Origin: RAM1 sp943372515
GTDB lineage: Bacteria; Pseudomonadota; Gammaproteobacteria; Burkholderiales; Burkholderiaceae_C
Direction of reading: 5' to 3'
DNA length: 64,000 nt
Assembly: GCA_943372515.1 (NCBI GenBank)
Contig: CALRYY010000003.1
Span: 29,728 to 93,727 of the forward strand
Positions 32,008 to 39,872 of the stretch are shown one piece after another; within the stretch, counting starts at the first letter, position 1; each line of letters begins with the position of its first letter. Both the position numbers and the translations under genes were made by a program. The notes below the pieces were generated by a model. That model was not told the DNA's origin. It made no database searches and saw only the letters and a program-made list of their open reading frames with translations.

Positions 32008-32988
32008 GTGAAATTTTCCCCCCGTCTGGCCGCGTTTGTTGCGGTTGTGCTGTCTGCCTCCTGCCTGCATGCCACCCCGCAGACGCCCCCGATTTTTGTA
32101 TTGAATTCGCTGGACGCCAGCGTCAGCATCATTGATGCGGTCACCTGGAAGGAAACCCGTCGCATTTCGACGGGCAAGGAACCGCACCACCTGTACCTCA
32201 CGCCTGACGAGAAGTCGGTCATCATTGCCAACGCGCTGGGCGATTCGCTGACCTTCATCGACCCGCGCACAGCTGAAGTCCAGCGTACCGTGCGCGGCAT
32301 CCTGGACCCTTATCACCTGCGCTTTTCGCCAGACATGAAATGGTTTGTCACGGCCGCCAACCGGCTGAACCATGTGGACATCTACCGCTGGGATGGCAAG
32401 GACATGGTGCTGGCCAAACGCATGTCCACCGCCAAGACGCCCAGCCACCTGTGGATCGACAGCAAGAGCGCAACCCTTTATGCGTCCATGCAGGACAGCG
32501 ACGAACTCGTCTCCATCGACCTGGCCACCCAGACCCAGAAATGGCGCATCAGGACCGGGCCCATGCCCGCGGACGTGTACGGCACACCCGACGACCGGCA
32601 TGTGCTGGTGGGCCTGACCGGCAGCGACAGCGTGGAAGTGTTTGATGTGAGCGGCAAGGAACCCAAATCCGTGCGCAAGATCAAGACCGGAGACGGCGCG
32701 CATGCGTTTCGTGCTGCAGGCGACCGCCGCCATGTTTACGTGAGCAACCGTGTGGCCAACACCATCAGCAAGATCGACATGCAGACCTTTGAAGTCACCG
32801 GCAGTTTTGCCGCCCCGGGCGGGCCCGACTGCATGGACATCATGGGCGGGGGCAAGCTGCTGCTGGTCACGTCACGCTGGGCGCGCAAGCTCACAGTCAT
32901 CGACACCGAGCAAAAAAAGGTTGTGCGCCAGGTCAATGTCGGAAAATCGCCGCATGGTGTCTGGACGCTTGATCACGTACCGCGCTGA
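32008..32988 (+). CDS. Periplasmic YVTN/YncE-type beta-propeller protein
   Basis: A 326-residue exported protein with a signal peptide (about 1-23, ASCLHA). Repeats of about 42 residues have the YncE/YVTN pattern, for example FVLNSLDASVSIIDAVTW, VIIANALGDSLTFIDPRT and VYVSNRVANTISKIDMQT, giving a seven-bladed propeller. A GTG start at 32008 is used; a TTG two codons earlier is possible. The end overlaps the next gene by 35 bases. Function unknown; such propellers often bind proteins or cofactors in the periplasm. Confidence 0.85.
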   Translation: MKFSPRLAAFVAVVLSASCLHATPQTPPIFVLNSLDASVSIIDAVTWKETRRISTGKEPHHLYLTPDEKSVIIANALGDSLTFIDPRTAEVQRTVRGILDPYHLRFSPDMKWFVTAANRLNHVDIYRWDGKDMVLAKRMSTAKTPSHLWIDSKSATLYASMQDSDELVSIDLATQTQKWRIRTGPMPADVYGTPDDRHVLVGLTGSDSVEVFDVSGKEPKSVRKIKTGDGAHAFRAAGDRRHVYVSNRVANTISKIDMQTFEVTGSFAAPGGPDCMDIMGGGKLLLVTSRWARKLTVIDTEQKKVVRQVNVGKSPHGVWTLDHVPR

Positions 32989-33778
32989 GCTGGCATGGCG
33001 GCTGGCCGCCGCTGCCCTGGCTTTGTGCGCTGCGGGCGCCGGCCACGCACAGCCCCAGGCTTGCGCCAAGCCGCTGTACCTCACCTTTGACACAGGCCAC
33101 ATGGACGTGGCGCCCCTGATCGCCGACGTGCTGCGCCGCCAGCAGGTGCGCGTGACCTTTTTTGGCGCCCATGAGCGCACGAAAACCGGTGACGGCAGCC
33201 TGGGCGACCATTGGGCACCCTGGTGGAAGGCGCGCGGCGCCGAAGGCCATGAATTCGCATCGCACACCTGGGACCATGTGTACTGGCGCGCCGACCTGCC
33301 CGGTGAGCCACCGCGTTTTCGGGTTCGCGCTTCAGCCGGCGACCAGGCTGGTCGCGATTTTGAATGGAGCGCGGCGCAGTACTGTGCGCAGATCACCCGG
33401 GCCGGGCAGCGCCTGCAGGACATCACAGGCAAAAAGCCGCTGCCGCTGTTTCGTGCGCCTGGCGGCAAGACGTCGGCCCGCTTCCTGGCCGCCACGCGCA
33501 CCTGCGGCTATGAGCACGTGGGCTGGGCCGGCGCAGGCTTTCTGGGGGACGAGCTGCCCAGCGAGCGCTTCAGCAACGACGCCTTGCGCGACAAGGCCTT
33601 GCGCGACATCAAGAGTGGCGACATCCTGATGGCCCACCTGGGTATCTGGTCGCGCAAGGACCCCTGGGCGCCCGCTGTGCTGGAGCCGCTGATCACGGGC
33701 CTGAAGGCGAGGGGCTTCTGTTTTGAAACGCTGCGTGAGCATCCGGGCTACAAGGCCTGGATCGCCGCGCGCGGATAG
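32954..33778 (+). CDS. Exported polysaccharide deacetylase (NodB-homology domain)
   Basis: A 274-residue carbohydrate esterase family 4 protein with a signal peptide (cleaved near GHAQ, residue 33). Motif 1 is LTFDTGHMD, motif 2 SHTWDH (two metal-binding histidines), motif 3 FRAPGG, and motif 4/5 DILMAHLG. It removes N- or O-acetyl groups from a cell-wall or extracellular glycan. The ATG at 32954 gives the signal peptide; ATG 32936 would add six residues. It overlaps the propeller gene and is followed 6 bases later by the desaturase-like gene, suggesting one operon. Confidence 0.88.
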   Translation: MVSGRLITYRAELAWRLAAAALALCAAGAGHAQPQACAKPLYLTFDTGHMDVAPLIADVLRRQQVRVTFFGAHERTKTGDGSLGDHWAPWWKARGAEGHEFASHTWDHVYWRADLPGEPPRFRVRASAGDQAGRDFEWSAAQYCAQITRAGQRLQDITGKKPLPLFRAPGGKTSARFLAATRTCGYEHVGWAGAGFLGDELPSERFSNDALRDKALRDIKSGDILMAHLGIWSRKDPWAPAVLEPLITGLKARGFCFETLREHPGYKAWIAARG

Positions 33779-33784
33779 GCACGC

Positions 33785-34741
33785 ATGGACTGGCTGGACA
33801 CCGTTTTTTCCGCTGCGCAGCAATGGCTGTTTGAAAGCGCAGTGCAGCCGCTGATGTTCGCGTTGGGCCTGGGCCATCTGCTCGAAGACGGCTATGCCGC
33901 GACGGGCTGGCTGCTGGTGGGGATCGTCCAGATTGCGCTGATGCTGGCGGTGATAGCCCCGCTGCAGCGCTGGCGCCCGGTGGAGCCTGTCACGGACCGC
34001 CGTGCCATCCGCACCGACATCCTGTACACGCTGATCCACCGCCTGGGCGTGTTTCGCCTGGTGCTGTTCTTCACACTGGAGCCGGTGTTTGACGAACTGT
34101 TTGGCGCGCTGCGCGTGGCGGGCGTGCCCACACTGCACCTGGACGCGCTGTGGCCCGGTGTCACCGACATTGCGCTGGTCAGCTTTGCCGTCTACCTGAT
34201 CGTGTTTGACTTTGCCGACTACTGGATCCACCGGGGCCAGCACGGCTTCAACTGGTGGTGGAGCCTGCACTCGCTGCACCACTCGCAGCGCCAGATGACG
34301 ATGTGGAGCGACAACCGCAACCACCTGCTGGACGACGTGCTGCGAGACACCTTGCTGGTGCTTCTGGCGCAGGCCATTGGCGTGCCGCCGGGGCAGTTTG
34401 TGGCGGTGGTGGCGTTCACGCAGCTGAGCGAAAGCTTCCAGCACGCCAACCTGCGCCTGTGGTTTGGTCCCGTGGGCGAACGGCTGTGGATCAGCCCGCG
34501 CTTTCACCGCCTGCACCACAGCGTGGGCATCGGGCACGAAACGGCCGGCCGCGGCACGCTGGGGGGGTACAACTTTGGCGTGCTGCTGCCGTGGTGGGAC
34601 ATGCTGTTTCGCACCGTCAACTTCGAGCAGCGCTACGACCCCACGGGCGTGCGCGACCAGGTCGAAGACGGGCGCGACTACGGCCAGGGCTTCTGGTCGC
34701 AGCAGTGGCTCGGTGTGAAACGCCTGGTGGGCCGGGCCTGA
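33785..34741 (+). CDS. Sterol desaturase / fatty-acid hydroxylase superfamily membrane protein
   Basis: A 318-residue integral membrane diiron protein. The histidine clusters HRGQH (149-153), HSLHH (162-166) and HRLHH (241-245) are complete, plus SFQHAN at 217-222. Four or more hydrophobic segments surround them. Family members hydroxylate or desaturate lipids or sterols; the bacterial substrate is unknown, with hopanoid, fatty acyl or carotenoid-like lipids as options. It follows the deacetylase closely. Confidence 0.88.
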   Translation: MDWLDTVFSAAQQWLFESAVQPLMFALGLGHLLEDGYAATGWLLVGIVQIALMLAVIAPLQRWRPVEPVTDRRAIRTDILYTLIHRLGVFRLVLFFTLEPVFDELFGALRVAGVPTLHLDALWPGVTDIALVSFAVYLIVFDFADYWIHRGQHGFNWWWSLHSLHHSQRQMTMWSDNRNHLLDDVLRDTLLVLLAQAIGVPPGQFVAVVAFTQLSESFQHANLRLWFGPVGERLWISPRFHRLHHSVGIGHETAGRGTLGGYNFGVLLPWWDMLFRTVNFEQRYDPTGVRDQVEDGRDYGQGFWSQQWLGVKRLVGRA

Positions 34742-34770
34742 GGCGGCGCCATGGCGCTATCCTTGCCACC

Positions 34771-35664
34771 ATGAGCCTGCTTCTTGACTCCTTCTGGCGC
34801 GCCGCGGCGTACTGCGTGCACCCGCGCGTGATCGCGCTGTCGTTCCTGCCGCTGGTGCTGATGGTGGCGCTGTCGCTGGGCCTGGGTTACCTGTACTGGC
34901 AGCCTGCGATTGACGGTGTGCGCGCCGTGCTTGAGTCGTCAGACCTGTTCAGCAGCTTTGCGACATGGTTGCAGGGGATGGGGCTGGGCAACCTGCTGGC
35001 GGTCCTGGCGCCGCTGATTGTGATCTTTGCCGTCACGCCCGTCATCGTGCTGCTGTCACTGGTGGTGGTGGCCGTTGCCATGACGCCGTCCCTGGTGTCT
35101 ATGGTGGCCGAGCGCCGATTCGCAACGCTTCAGCGCAAGAAGGGCGGCTCGCTGCTGTTGAGCGTGTTCTGGTCGCTGGGCTCCACGCTGCTGGCCGCTG
35201 TGGCCCTGGTGGTGTCCATGCCGCTGTGGCTGGTGCCGCCGCTGATCCTGGTGCTGCCACCCCTGATCTGGGGCTGGCTCACCTACCGCGTCATGACCTT
35301 TGACGCACTGGCCGACCACGCCAGCACCGAAGAACGCCGGGAAGTCATTCGCCGCCACAAGGCGTCGCTGCTGGGTATCGGCATCGTCACGGGTTACCTG
35401 GGTGCGGCGCCCAGCATCGTGTGGGCGTCGGGCGCGCTGTTTGCCGCAGCCTTCGTCATCCTGGTGCCGGTGGCCATCTGGATCTACACGCTGGTGTTTG
35501 CGTTCTCGTCGCTGTGGTTTTCGCATTACTGCCTGGCAGCGCTGGAAAAGCTGCGGGCGGAACAGGCTGCATCGCTGGCCGCCGCCACAGTCATCACACC
35601 TTCACCCGAACCGCTAGCATTGGCGGATGACACCGCAAAGCCAGAACTCCCACCCCCTGCCTGA
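34771..35664 (+). CDS. EI24/CysZ-like multi-pass membrane protein
   Basis: A 297-residue inner-membrane protein with about six hydrophobic stretches and the EI24-domain features FWRAAAYCVHPRVI at the N-terminus and YRVMTFDALADHAS in the middle. CysZ, a sulfate permease, belongs to this family, but no sulfur genes are near. The last 40 residues are hydrophilic. The end overlaps the next gene by 38 bases in another frame. Confidence 0.82.
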   Translation: MSLLLDSFWRAAAYCVHPRVIALSFLPLVLMVALSLGLGYLYWQPAIDGVRAVLESSDLFSSFATWLQGMGLGNLLAVLAPLIVIFAVTPVIVLLSLVVVAVAMTPSLVSMVAERRFATLQRKKGGSLLLSVFWSLGSTLLAAVALVVSMPLWLVPPLILVLPPLIWGWLTYRVMTFDALADHASTEERREVIRRHKASLLGIGIVTGYLGAAPSIVWASGALFAAAFVILVPVAIWIYTLVFAFSSLWFSHYCLAALEKLRAEQAASLAAATVITPSPEPLALADDTAKPELPPPA

Positions 35665-36481
35665 AACCGTGGCAGGTACCTCAGCGGCCGACATCGGCCT
35701 CATCATCGTCGGCGACGAAATCCTGTCGGGCAAGCGCGCCGACAAGCACATGGGCAAGGTCATCGAGCTGCTGGCCGCACGCGGCCTGGCGCTGGCCTGG
35801 GCCGACTATGTGGGAGATTCACCCGGGCGCATCACGGCCACGCTCAAGCGCGCGTTTGACGGCGGTGGCCTGGTGTTTTCCACCGGCGGCATTGGCGCCA
35901 CGCCTGACGACCACACGCGCCAGTGCGCAGCCAGGGCGCTGGGCGTGGGCCTGGAACTGCACCCCGGCGCCGAAGCCCTGATCCGTGAACGCATGCAGGA
36001 CACCGCACGGGAGCAGGGCGTGCCCTACGAGCCCGACCGCGCCGACAACATCCACCGCCTGAACATGGGCGTATTCCCCGTCGGTGCCCGCCTCATTCCC
36101 AACCCTTACAACAAGATCGCCGGCTTCAGCGTGGGCCATGTGCACTTTGTTCCAGGCTTTCCCGTCATGGCCTGGCCCATGGTCGAATGGGTGCTGGACA
36201 CGCAGTACAGCCACCTGTTCCGCCAGGCCGCCTGGACCGAAAAGTCTGTGATCGTGTTTGGCGCCATGGAGGCCGCCCTGACGCCCCTGATGGAAGACAT
36301 CGAGCGAACGAACCCTGGCGTCAAGGTGTTCAGCCTGCCCAGCGTGGACCATCCTGAATACGGACGCCACATCGAGCTGGGGGTCAAAGGGGCACCGGCT
36401 GCGGTTGAGGTCGCTTACCCGGCCCTGTTGTCGGGCCTCTCGGGCTTTGGCGCCAAGCTTGGCCCTGAATTGGTGCGATGA
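35627..36481 (+). CDS. Molybdopterin-binding (CinA N-terminal-like) protein
   Basis: A 284-residue protein of the MoCF-binding family, matching the N-terminal domain of CinA. Motifs seen are GLIIVGDEILSGKRAD and VFSTGGIGATPDDHTR. It lacks the C-terminal nicotinamide-nucleotide amidase domain. Family members may be ADP-ribose pyrophosphatase-like; the cellular role is not settled. It overlaps the membrane-protein gene upstream and precedes glnA without belonging to its regulation. Confidence 0.88.
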   Translation: MTPQSQNSHPLPETVAGTSAADIGLIIVGDEILSGKRADKHMGKVIELLAARGLALAWADYVGDSPGRITATLKRAFDGGGLVFSTGGIGATPDDHTRQCAARALGVGLELHPGAEALIRERMQDTAREQGVPYEPDRADNIHRLNMGVFPVGARLIPNPYNKIAGFSVGHVHFVPGFPVMAWPMVEWVLDTQYSHLFRQAAWTEKSVIVFGAMEAALTPLMEDIERTNPGVKVFSLPSVDHPEYGRHIELGVKGAPAAVEVAYPALLSGLSGFGAKLGPELVR

Positions 36482-36487
36482 ACTTTA

Positions 36488-36504
36488 CGCACCAAAAAAG
36501 TGCA
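36488..36504 (+). promoter_or_regulatory. NtrC-binding site 1 upstream of glnA
   Basis: CGCACC-N5-AGTGCA matches the 17-base NtrC palindrome TGCACC-N5-GGTGCA at 10 of 12 defined positions. Its centre is about 150 bases before the expected sigma-54 transcript start, the usual place for an enhancer. Confidence 0.75.
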
Positions 36505-36513
36505 ATCCGCGAA

Positions 36514-36530
36514 TGATTCATATTGGTGCG
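36514..36530 (+). promoter_or_regulatory. NtrC-binding site 2 upstream of glnA
   Basis: TGATTC-N5-GGTGCG matches the NtrC palindrome strongly in the right half and weakly in the left. Its centre lies 26 bases from that of site 1, so the two sites form an enhancer pair as at Escherichia coli glnA. Confidence 0.6.
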
Positions 36531-36618
36531 TCAGAGCAAATTTCCGTCCCGCCAGGCGGCAAAAGCCTGAACTCGGGGCACAATGCCCAGCGTTGCGAGC
36601 GCGCCGGATGCACCAGCT

Positions 36619-36635
36619 TTGGCACAAAAACTGCA
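36619..36635 (+). promoter_or_regulatory. Sigma-54 promoter of glnA
   Basis: TTGGCACAAAAACTGCA matches the -24/-12 consensus YTGGCACG-N4-TTGCW, with GG and GC at the exact required spacing and only two mismatches. The transcript should start near 36646, about 40 bases before the glnA ATG. Confidence 0.85.
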
Positions 36636-36684
36636 TTCTGCAATCGTCAATCTTTTTAACAACCATCCAACCCAGGAGAACCTG

Positions 36685-38100
36685 ATGGCAAAGACCGTCG
36701 CAGACGTGATGAAGATGGTGAAGGAAAACGAGGTCAAGTTTGTTGACTTCCGCTTCACCGACACCCGTGGCAAGGAGCAGCACGTGACCGTGCCCGTGTC
36801 CGCCTTTGACGAAGACAAGTTCACGTCCGGCCATGCCTTCGACGGTTCGTCCATTGCCGGCTGGAAGGGCATTGAAGCCTCGGACATGCAGCTCATGCCC
36901 GACCCCAACACCGCCAACATCGACCCCTTCTTTGAAGAGTCCACGCTGTTCCTGCAGTGCGACGTGGTCGAACCCAGCGACGGCAAGGCCTATGACCGCG
37001 ACCCGCGTTCCATTGCCCGCCGCGCAGAGGCTTACCTGAAGGCATCTGGCCTGGGCGACACGGCCTACTTCGGACCGGAACCCGAATTCTTCATCTTTGA
37101 CGGCGTGCGCTGGAGCAACGAGCCCGGCAAGGTCGGCTTCGAGATCGAAGAATACGAAGCCCCCTGGAATTCCGGCAAGGTCCTGGAAGGCGGCAACCGC
37201 GGCCACCGCCCGACCGTCAAGGGCGGCTATTTCCCCGTGCCCCCGGTCGACAGCACGCAGGACATGCGCGCTGAAATGTCCCTGATCCTCGAATCGCTGG
37301 GCATCCCGGTTGAGGTGTTCCACCACGAAGTGGCGGGCGCCGGCCAGAACGAAATCGGCACGCGTTTCAGCACGCTGGTCGAGCGCGCCGACTGGACCCA
37401 GGTCCTGAAGTACGTGGTGTGGAACGTGGCCAATGCCTATGGCAAGACGGCGACCTTCATGCCCAAGCCCTACGCCGGCGACAACGGCTCGGGCATGCAT
37501 GTGCACCAGTCGATCTGGAAGGACGGCAAGAACCTGTTCGCAGGCGACGGCTACGCCGGCCTGTCTGACTTTGCGCTGTTCTACATCGGCGGCATCATCA
37601 AGCACGCCCGTGCCCTGAACGCCATCACCAACCCCGGCACCAACAGCTACAAGCGCCTGGTTCCTGGCTTCGAAGCCCCGGTGAAGCTGGCCTACAGCGC
37701 GCGCAACCGCTCTGCGTCGATCCGCATCCCGTTCGTGGCCAACCCCAAGGGTCGCCGCATCGAGGCGCGCTTCCCCGATCCTTCGGCCAACCCTTACCTG
37801 GCCTTCTCGGCCCTGATGATGGCCGGCCTGGACGGTGTGGAAAACAAGATCCACCCGGGCGAAGCCGCCACCAAGGACCTGTACCACCTGCCGCCCGAAG
37901 AAGATGCGAAAGTGCCGACCGTGTGCCACAGCCTGGACCAGGCGCTGGAATACCTGGACAAGGGCCGCGGCTTCCTGACCAAGGGTGGCGTGTTCACAGA
38001 CTCCATGCTGGACGCCTACATCGAGCTGAAGATGCAGGAAGTCACCCGCTTCCGCATGGCGCCCCACCCGGTGGAATACGACATGTACTATTCGCTGTAA
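36685..38100 (+). CDS. glnA: Glutamine synthetase, type I
   Basis: A 471-residue GSI enzyme, ATP-dependent amidation of glutamate. The signature segments are FDGSSIAGWKGI, the metal/ATP region GSGMHVHQSIWKDG and NPSAN-like DPSANPYLAFSALMMAG. The adenylylation tyrosine lies in KDLYHLPPEE, so the enzyme is likely regulated by GlnE. ATG 36685 follows CCAGGAGAACCTG; an in-frame extension upstream is discarded because it runs through the promoter. Expression should be driven by sigma-54 with NtrC, encoded downstream. Confidence 0.98.
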   Translation: MAKTVADVMKMVKENEVKFVDFRFTDTRGKEQHVTVPVSAFDEDKFTSGHAFDGSSIAGWKGIEASDMQLMPDPNTANIDPFFEESTLFLQCDVVEPSDGKAYDRDPRSIARRAEAYLKASGLGDTAYFGPEPEFFIFDGVRWSNEPGKVGFEIEEYEAPWNSGKVLEGGNRGHRPTVKGGYFPVPPVDSTQDMRAEMSLILESLGIPVEVFHHEVAGAGQNEIGTRFSTLVERADWTQVLKYVVWNVANAYGKTATFMPKPYAGDNGSGMHVHQSIWKDGKNLFAGDGYAGLSDFALFYIGGIIKHARALNAITNPGTNSYKRLVPGFEAPVKLAYSARNRSASIRIPFVANPKGRRIEARFPDPSANPYLAFSALMMAGLDGVENKIHPGEAATKDLYHLPPEEDAKVPTVCHSLDQALEYLDKGRGFLTKGGVFTDSMLDAYIELKMQEVTRFRMAPHPVEYDMYYSL

Positions 38101-38121
38101 ATCCATACAGCTTATGGTTTC

Positions 38122-38149
38122 AAAAAGGACGGCGCGAGCCGTCCTTTTT
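38122..38149 (+). terminator. Rho-independent terminator after glnA
   Basis: AAAAAGGACGGC-GCGA-GCCGTCCTTTTT: a 12-bp stem, four-base loop and T-run 21 bases after the stop. It would limit read-through from glnA into the downstream glnLG part. Confidence 0.94.
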
Positions 38150-38251
38150 CATTGGGGCAGCAACAGGGATATACCTGTGTATTTGGAAAATGCCCGCTAT
38201 TGCCGCATACTGGCAGACCGTCCCTGCATTTCAGAGATGCGAGGAGAAAGC

Positions 38252-38752
38252 ATGAAGTACCCTGTATTGATCCCGTTGCTTGCTATGTTTCTGGTAGCAA
38301 ACAGCTTTGCCCAGACCCGCATCTTCCGCTGCGGCAACGAATACACCAACAACGCGTCTGAAGCACAGGCCCGTGGCTGCAAGGTCGTTGAAGGCGGCAA
38401 CGTCACCGTGGTGGAGGGCACGCGCATTGCCACCACGCCGGCGGCACCCGTGCGCGTGGCCAATGCGCCCCAGGCCAGCCAGCGGGTGGACAACACCGAG
38501 CAGCGCGCGCGCGACAACGACGCCCGCGCCATTCTTGAATCCGAGTTGAAAAAGGCCGAGGCCCGCCGCGCCGACCTGCTCAAGGAATACAACAACGGCG
38601 AGCCCGAAAAGCAGGGGCCTGAGGCGCGCAACCACCAGAAATACCTGGACCGCGTGGCCGAACTCAAAGCCAACATCGCCCGCAATGACAGCGACATCGC
38701 CGGCATCCGCCGCGAATTGGGCCGCGCCGGTAACGCGACTGGTCCAAAATAG
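38252..38752 (+). CDS. Periplasmic protein of unknown function between glnA and glnL
   Basis: A 166-residue exported protein: signal peptide to about residue 21 (ANSFAQ), then a compact segment TRIFRCGNEYTNNASEAQARGC with two cysteines 18 residues apart, and a charged, helical C-terminal half (about 85-155) rich in Glu/Lys/Arg that looks like a coiled coil. The N-terminal part resembles DUF4124-type domains. A GAGGAGA site precedes the ATG. It begins 5 bases before glnL, so it shares the glnL message. No function can be assigned. Confidence 0.72.
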   Translation: MKYPVLIPLLAMFLVANSFAQTRIFRCGNEYTNNASEAQARGCKVVEGGNVTVVEGTRIATTPAAPVRVANAPQASQRVDNTEQRARDNDARAILESELKKAEARRADLLKEYNNGEPEKQGPEARNHQKYLDRVAELKANIARNDSDIAGIRRELGRAGNATGPK

Positions 38753-38757
38753 GCGGC

Positions 38758-39831
38758 TTGAAACCCGCCACCCGCCCCCCTATCACCCAGCGCTTCCAGT
38801 CGTTTGACCTGCTCGCCACATTGGTGGCGGTGGTTCAGAGCGACGGTGTCGTCCTGTTTGCCAACTCCGCCCTCGAAGACGCCCTGGGCACTTCGCGCCG
38901 CACCATCGAGGGCTCGCAGCTGCCAGACTGCTTTACCGAGCCACACATCCTGCAAAACGCGCTGGAAGGCGCGGGCAGCAACGAATTTGCCGCGCTGCGC
39001 TACGACGCCTGGCTCAAACGCCTGAACCACGACCCTCTGCCGGTCCATGTGATCGTGGCCCAGACCGAGCGGCCCGGCGAAATCATCGTGGAGCTGCTGC
39101 CGCTGGAACAGCAGGCCAAGCAGGACCGCGAGGAACGCCTGATCGACCAGGCCCAGGCCAACAAGGAGCTCATCCGCAATCTGGCGCATGAAATCAAGAA
39201 CCCGTTGGGCGGCATTCGTGGCGCGGCGCAGCTGCTGCAGCTGGAAATCGACGCCAGCCTGACCGAATACACCCAGGTCATCATCCATGAGGCTGACCGC
39301 CTGCAGACGCTGGTGGACCGGCTGCTGGCGCCGCACCGTCGCCCCCACGTGGTGGGCGACGTGAACATCCACGAGGTCTGTGAACGCGTGCGCTCACTGA
39401 TCCTGGCGGAGTTTCCGCGGGGGCTGAAGGTCTCGCGTGAATACGACATCTCCATCCCCGAATTTCGTGGCGACCGCGAACAACTCATTCAGGCCGTGTT
39501 GAACATCGCCCACAACGCCTGCCAGGCGTTGCACGAACGCATTGCGGCAGGCGATGCGCAACTGGTGTTTCGCTCGCGTATTGCCCGACAAGTGACATTC
39601 GGTAAGCAGCGCTACCGACTGGCATTGGAATTGCATGTCATCGACAACGGGCCCGGCGTGCCGGACTCGATCAAGGACCGTATCTTCTATCCGCTCGTGT
39701 CGGGGCGCGAGGGCGGTTCAGGGTTGGGGCTGACGTTGGCGCAAACCTTCGTGCAGCAACACCATGGCCTGATCGAGTGCGACAGCGTGCCGGGAAGAAC
39801 GGATTTCAAGATCTTGATTCCGTTGCCATGA
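38758..39831 (+). CDS. glnL: Nitrogen regulation sensor kinase NtrB
   Basis: A 357-residue cytoplasmic histidine kinase with an N-terminal PAS domain (about 15-115), the phospho-acceptor HEIKNPLGG (His144) and an ATPase domain with NIAHNACQA, DNGPGV and GGSGLGL. It phosphorylates or dephosphorylates NtrC according to PII status. A TTG start at 38758 is used since no in-frame ATG exists before the PAS domain. Its gene follows the unknown periplasmic protein. Confidence 0.95.
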   Translation: MKPATRPPITQRFQSFDLLATLVAVVQSDGVVLFANSALEDALGTSRRTIEGSQLPDCFTEPHILQNALEGAGSNEFAALRYDAWLKRLNHDPLPVHVIVAQTERPGEIIVELLPLEQQAKQDREERLIDQAQANKELIRNLAHEIKNPLGGIRGAAQLLQLEIDASLTEYTQVIIHEADRLQTLVDRLLAPHRRPHVVGDVNIHEVCERVRSLILAEFPRGLKVSREYDISIPEFRGDREQLIQAVLNIAHNACQALHERIAAGDAQLVFRSRIARQVTFGKQRYRLALELHVIDNGPGVPDSIKDRIFYPLVSGREGGSGLGLTLAQTFVQQHHGLIECDSVPGRTDFKILIPLP

Positions 39832-39872
39832 AGCAAACAAAGCGAAGTCTGACCTGAGGTGACTAAAAAAAT

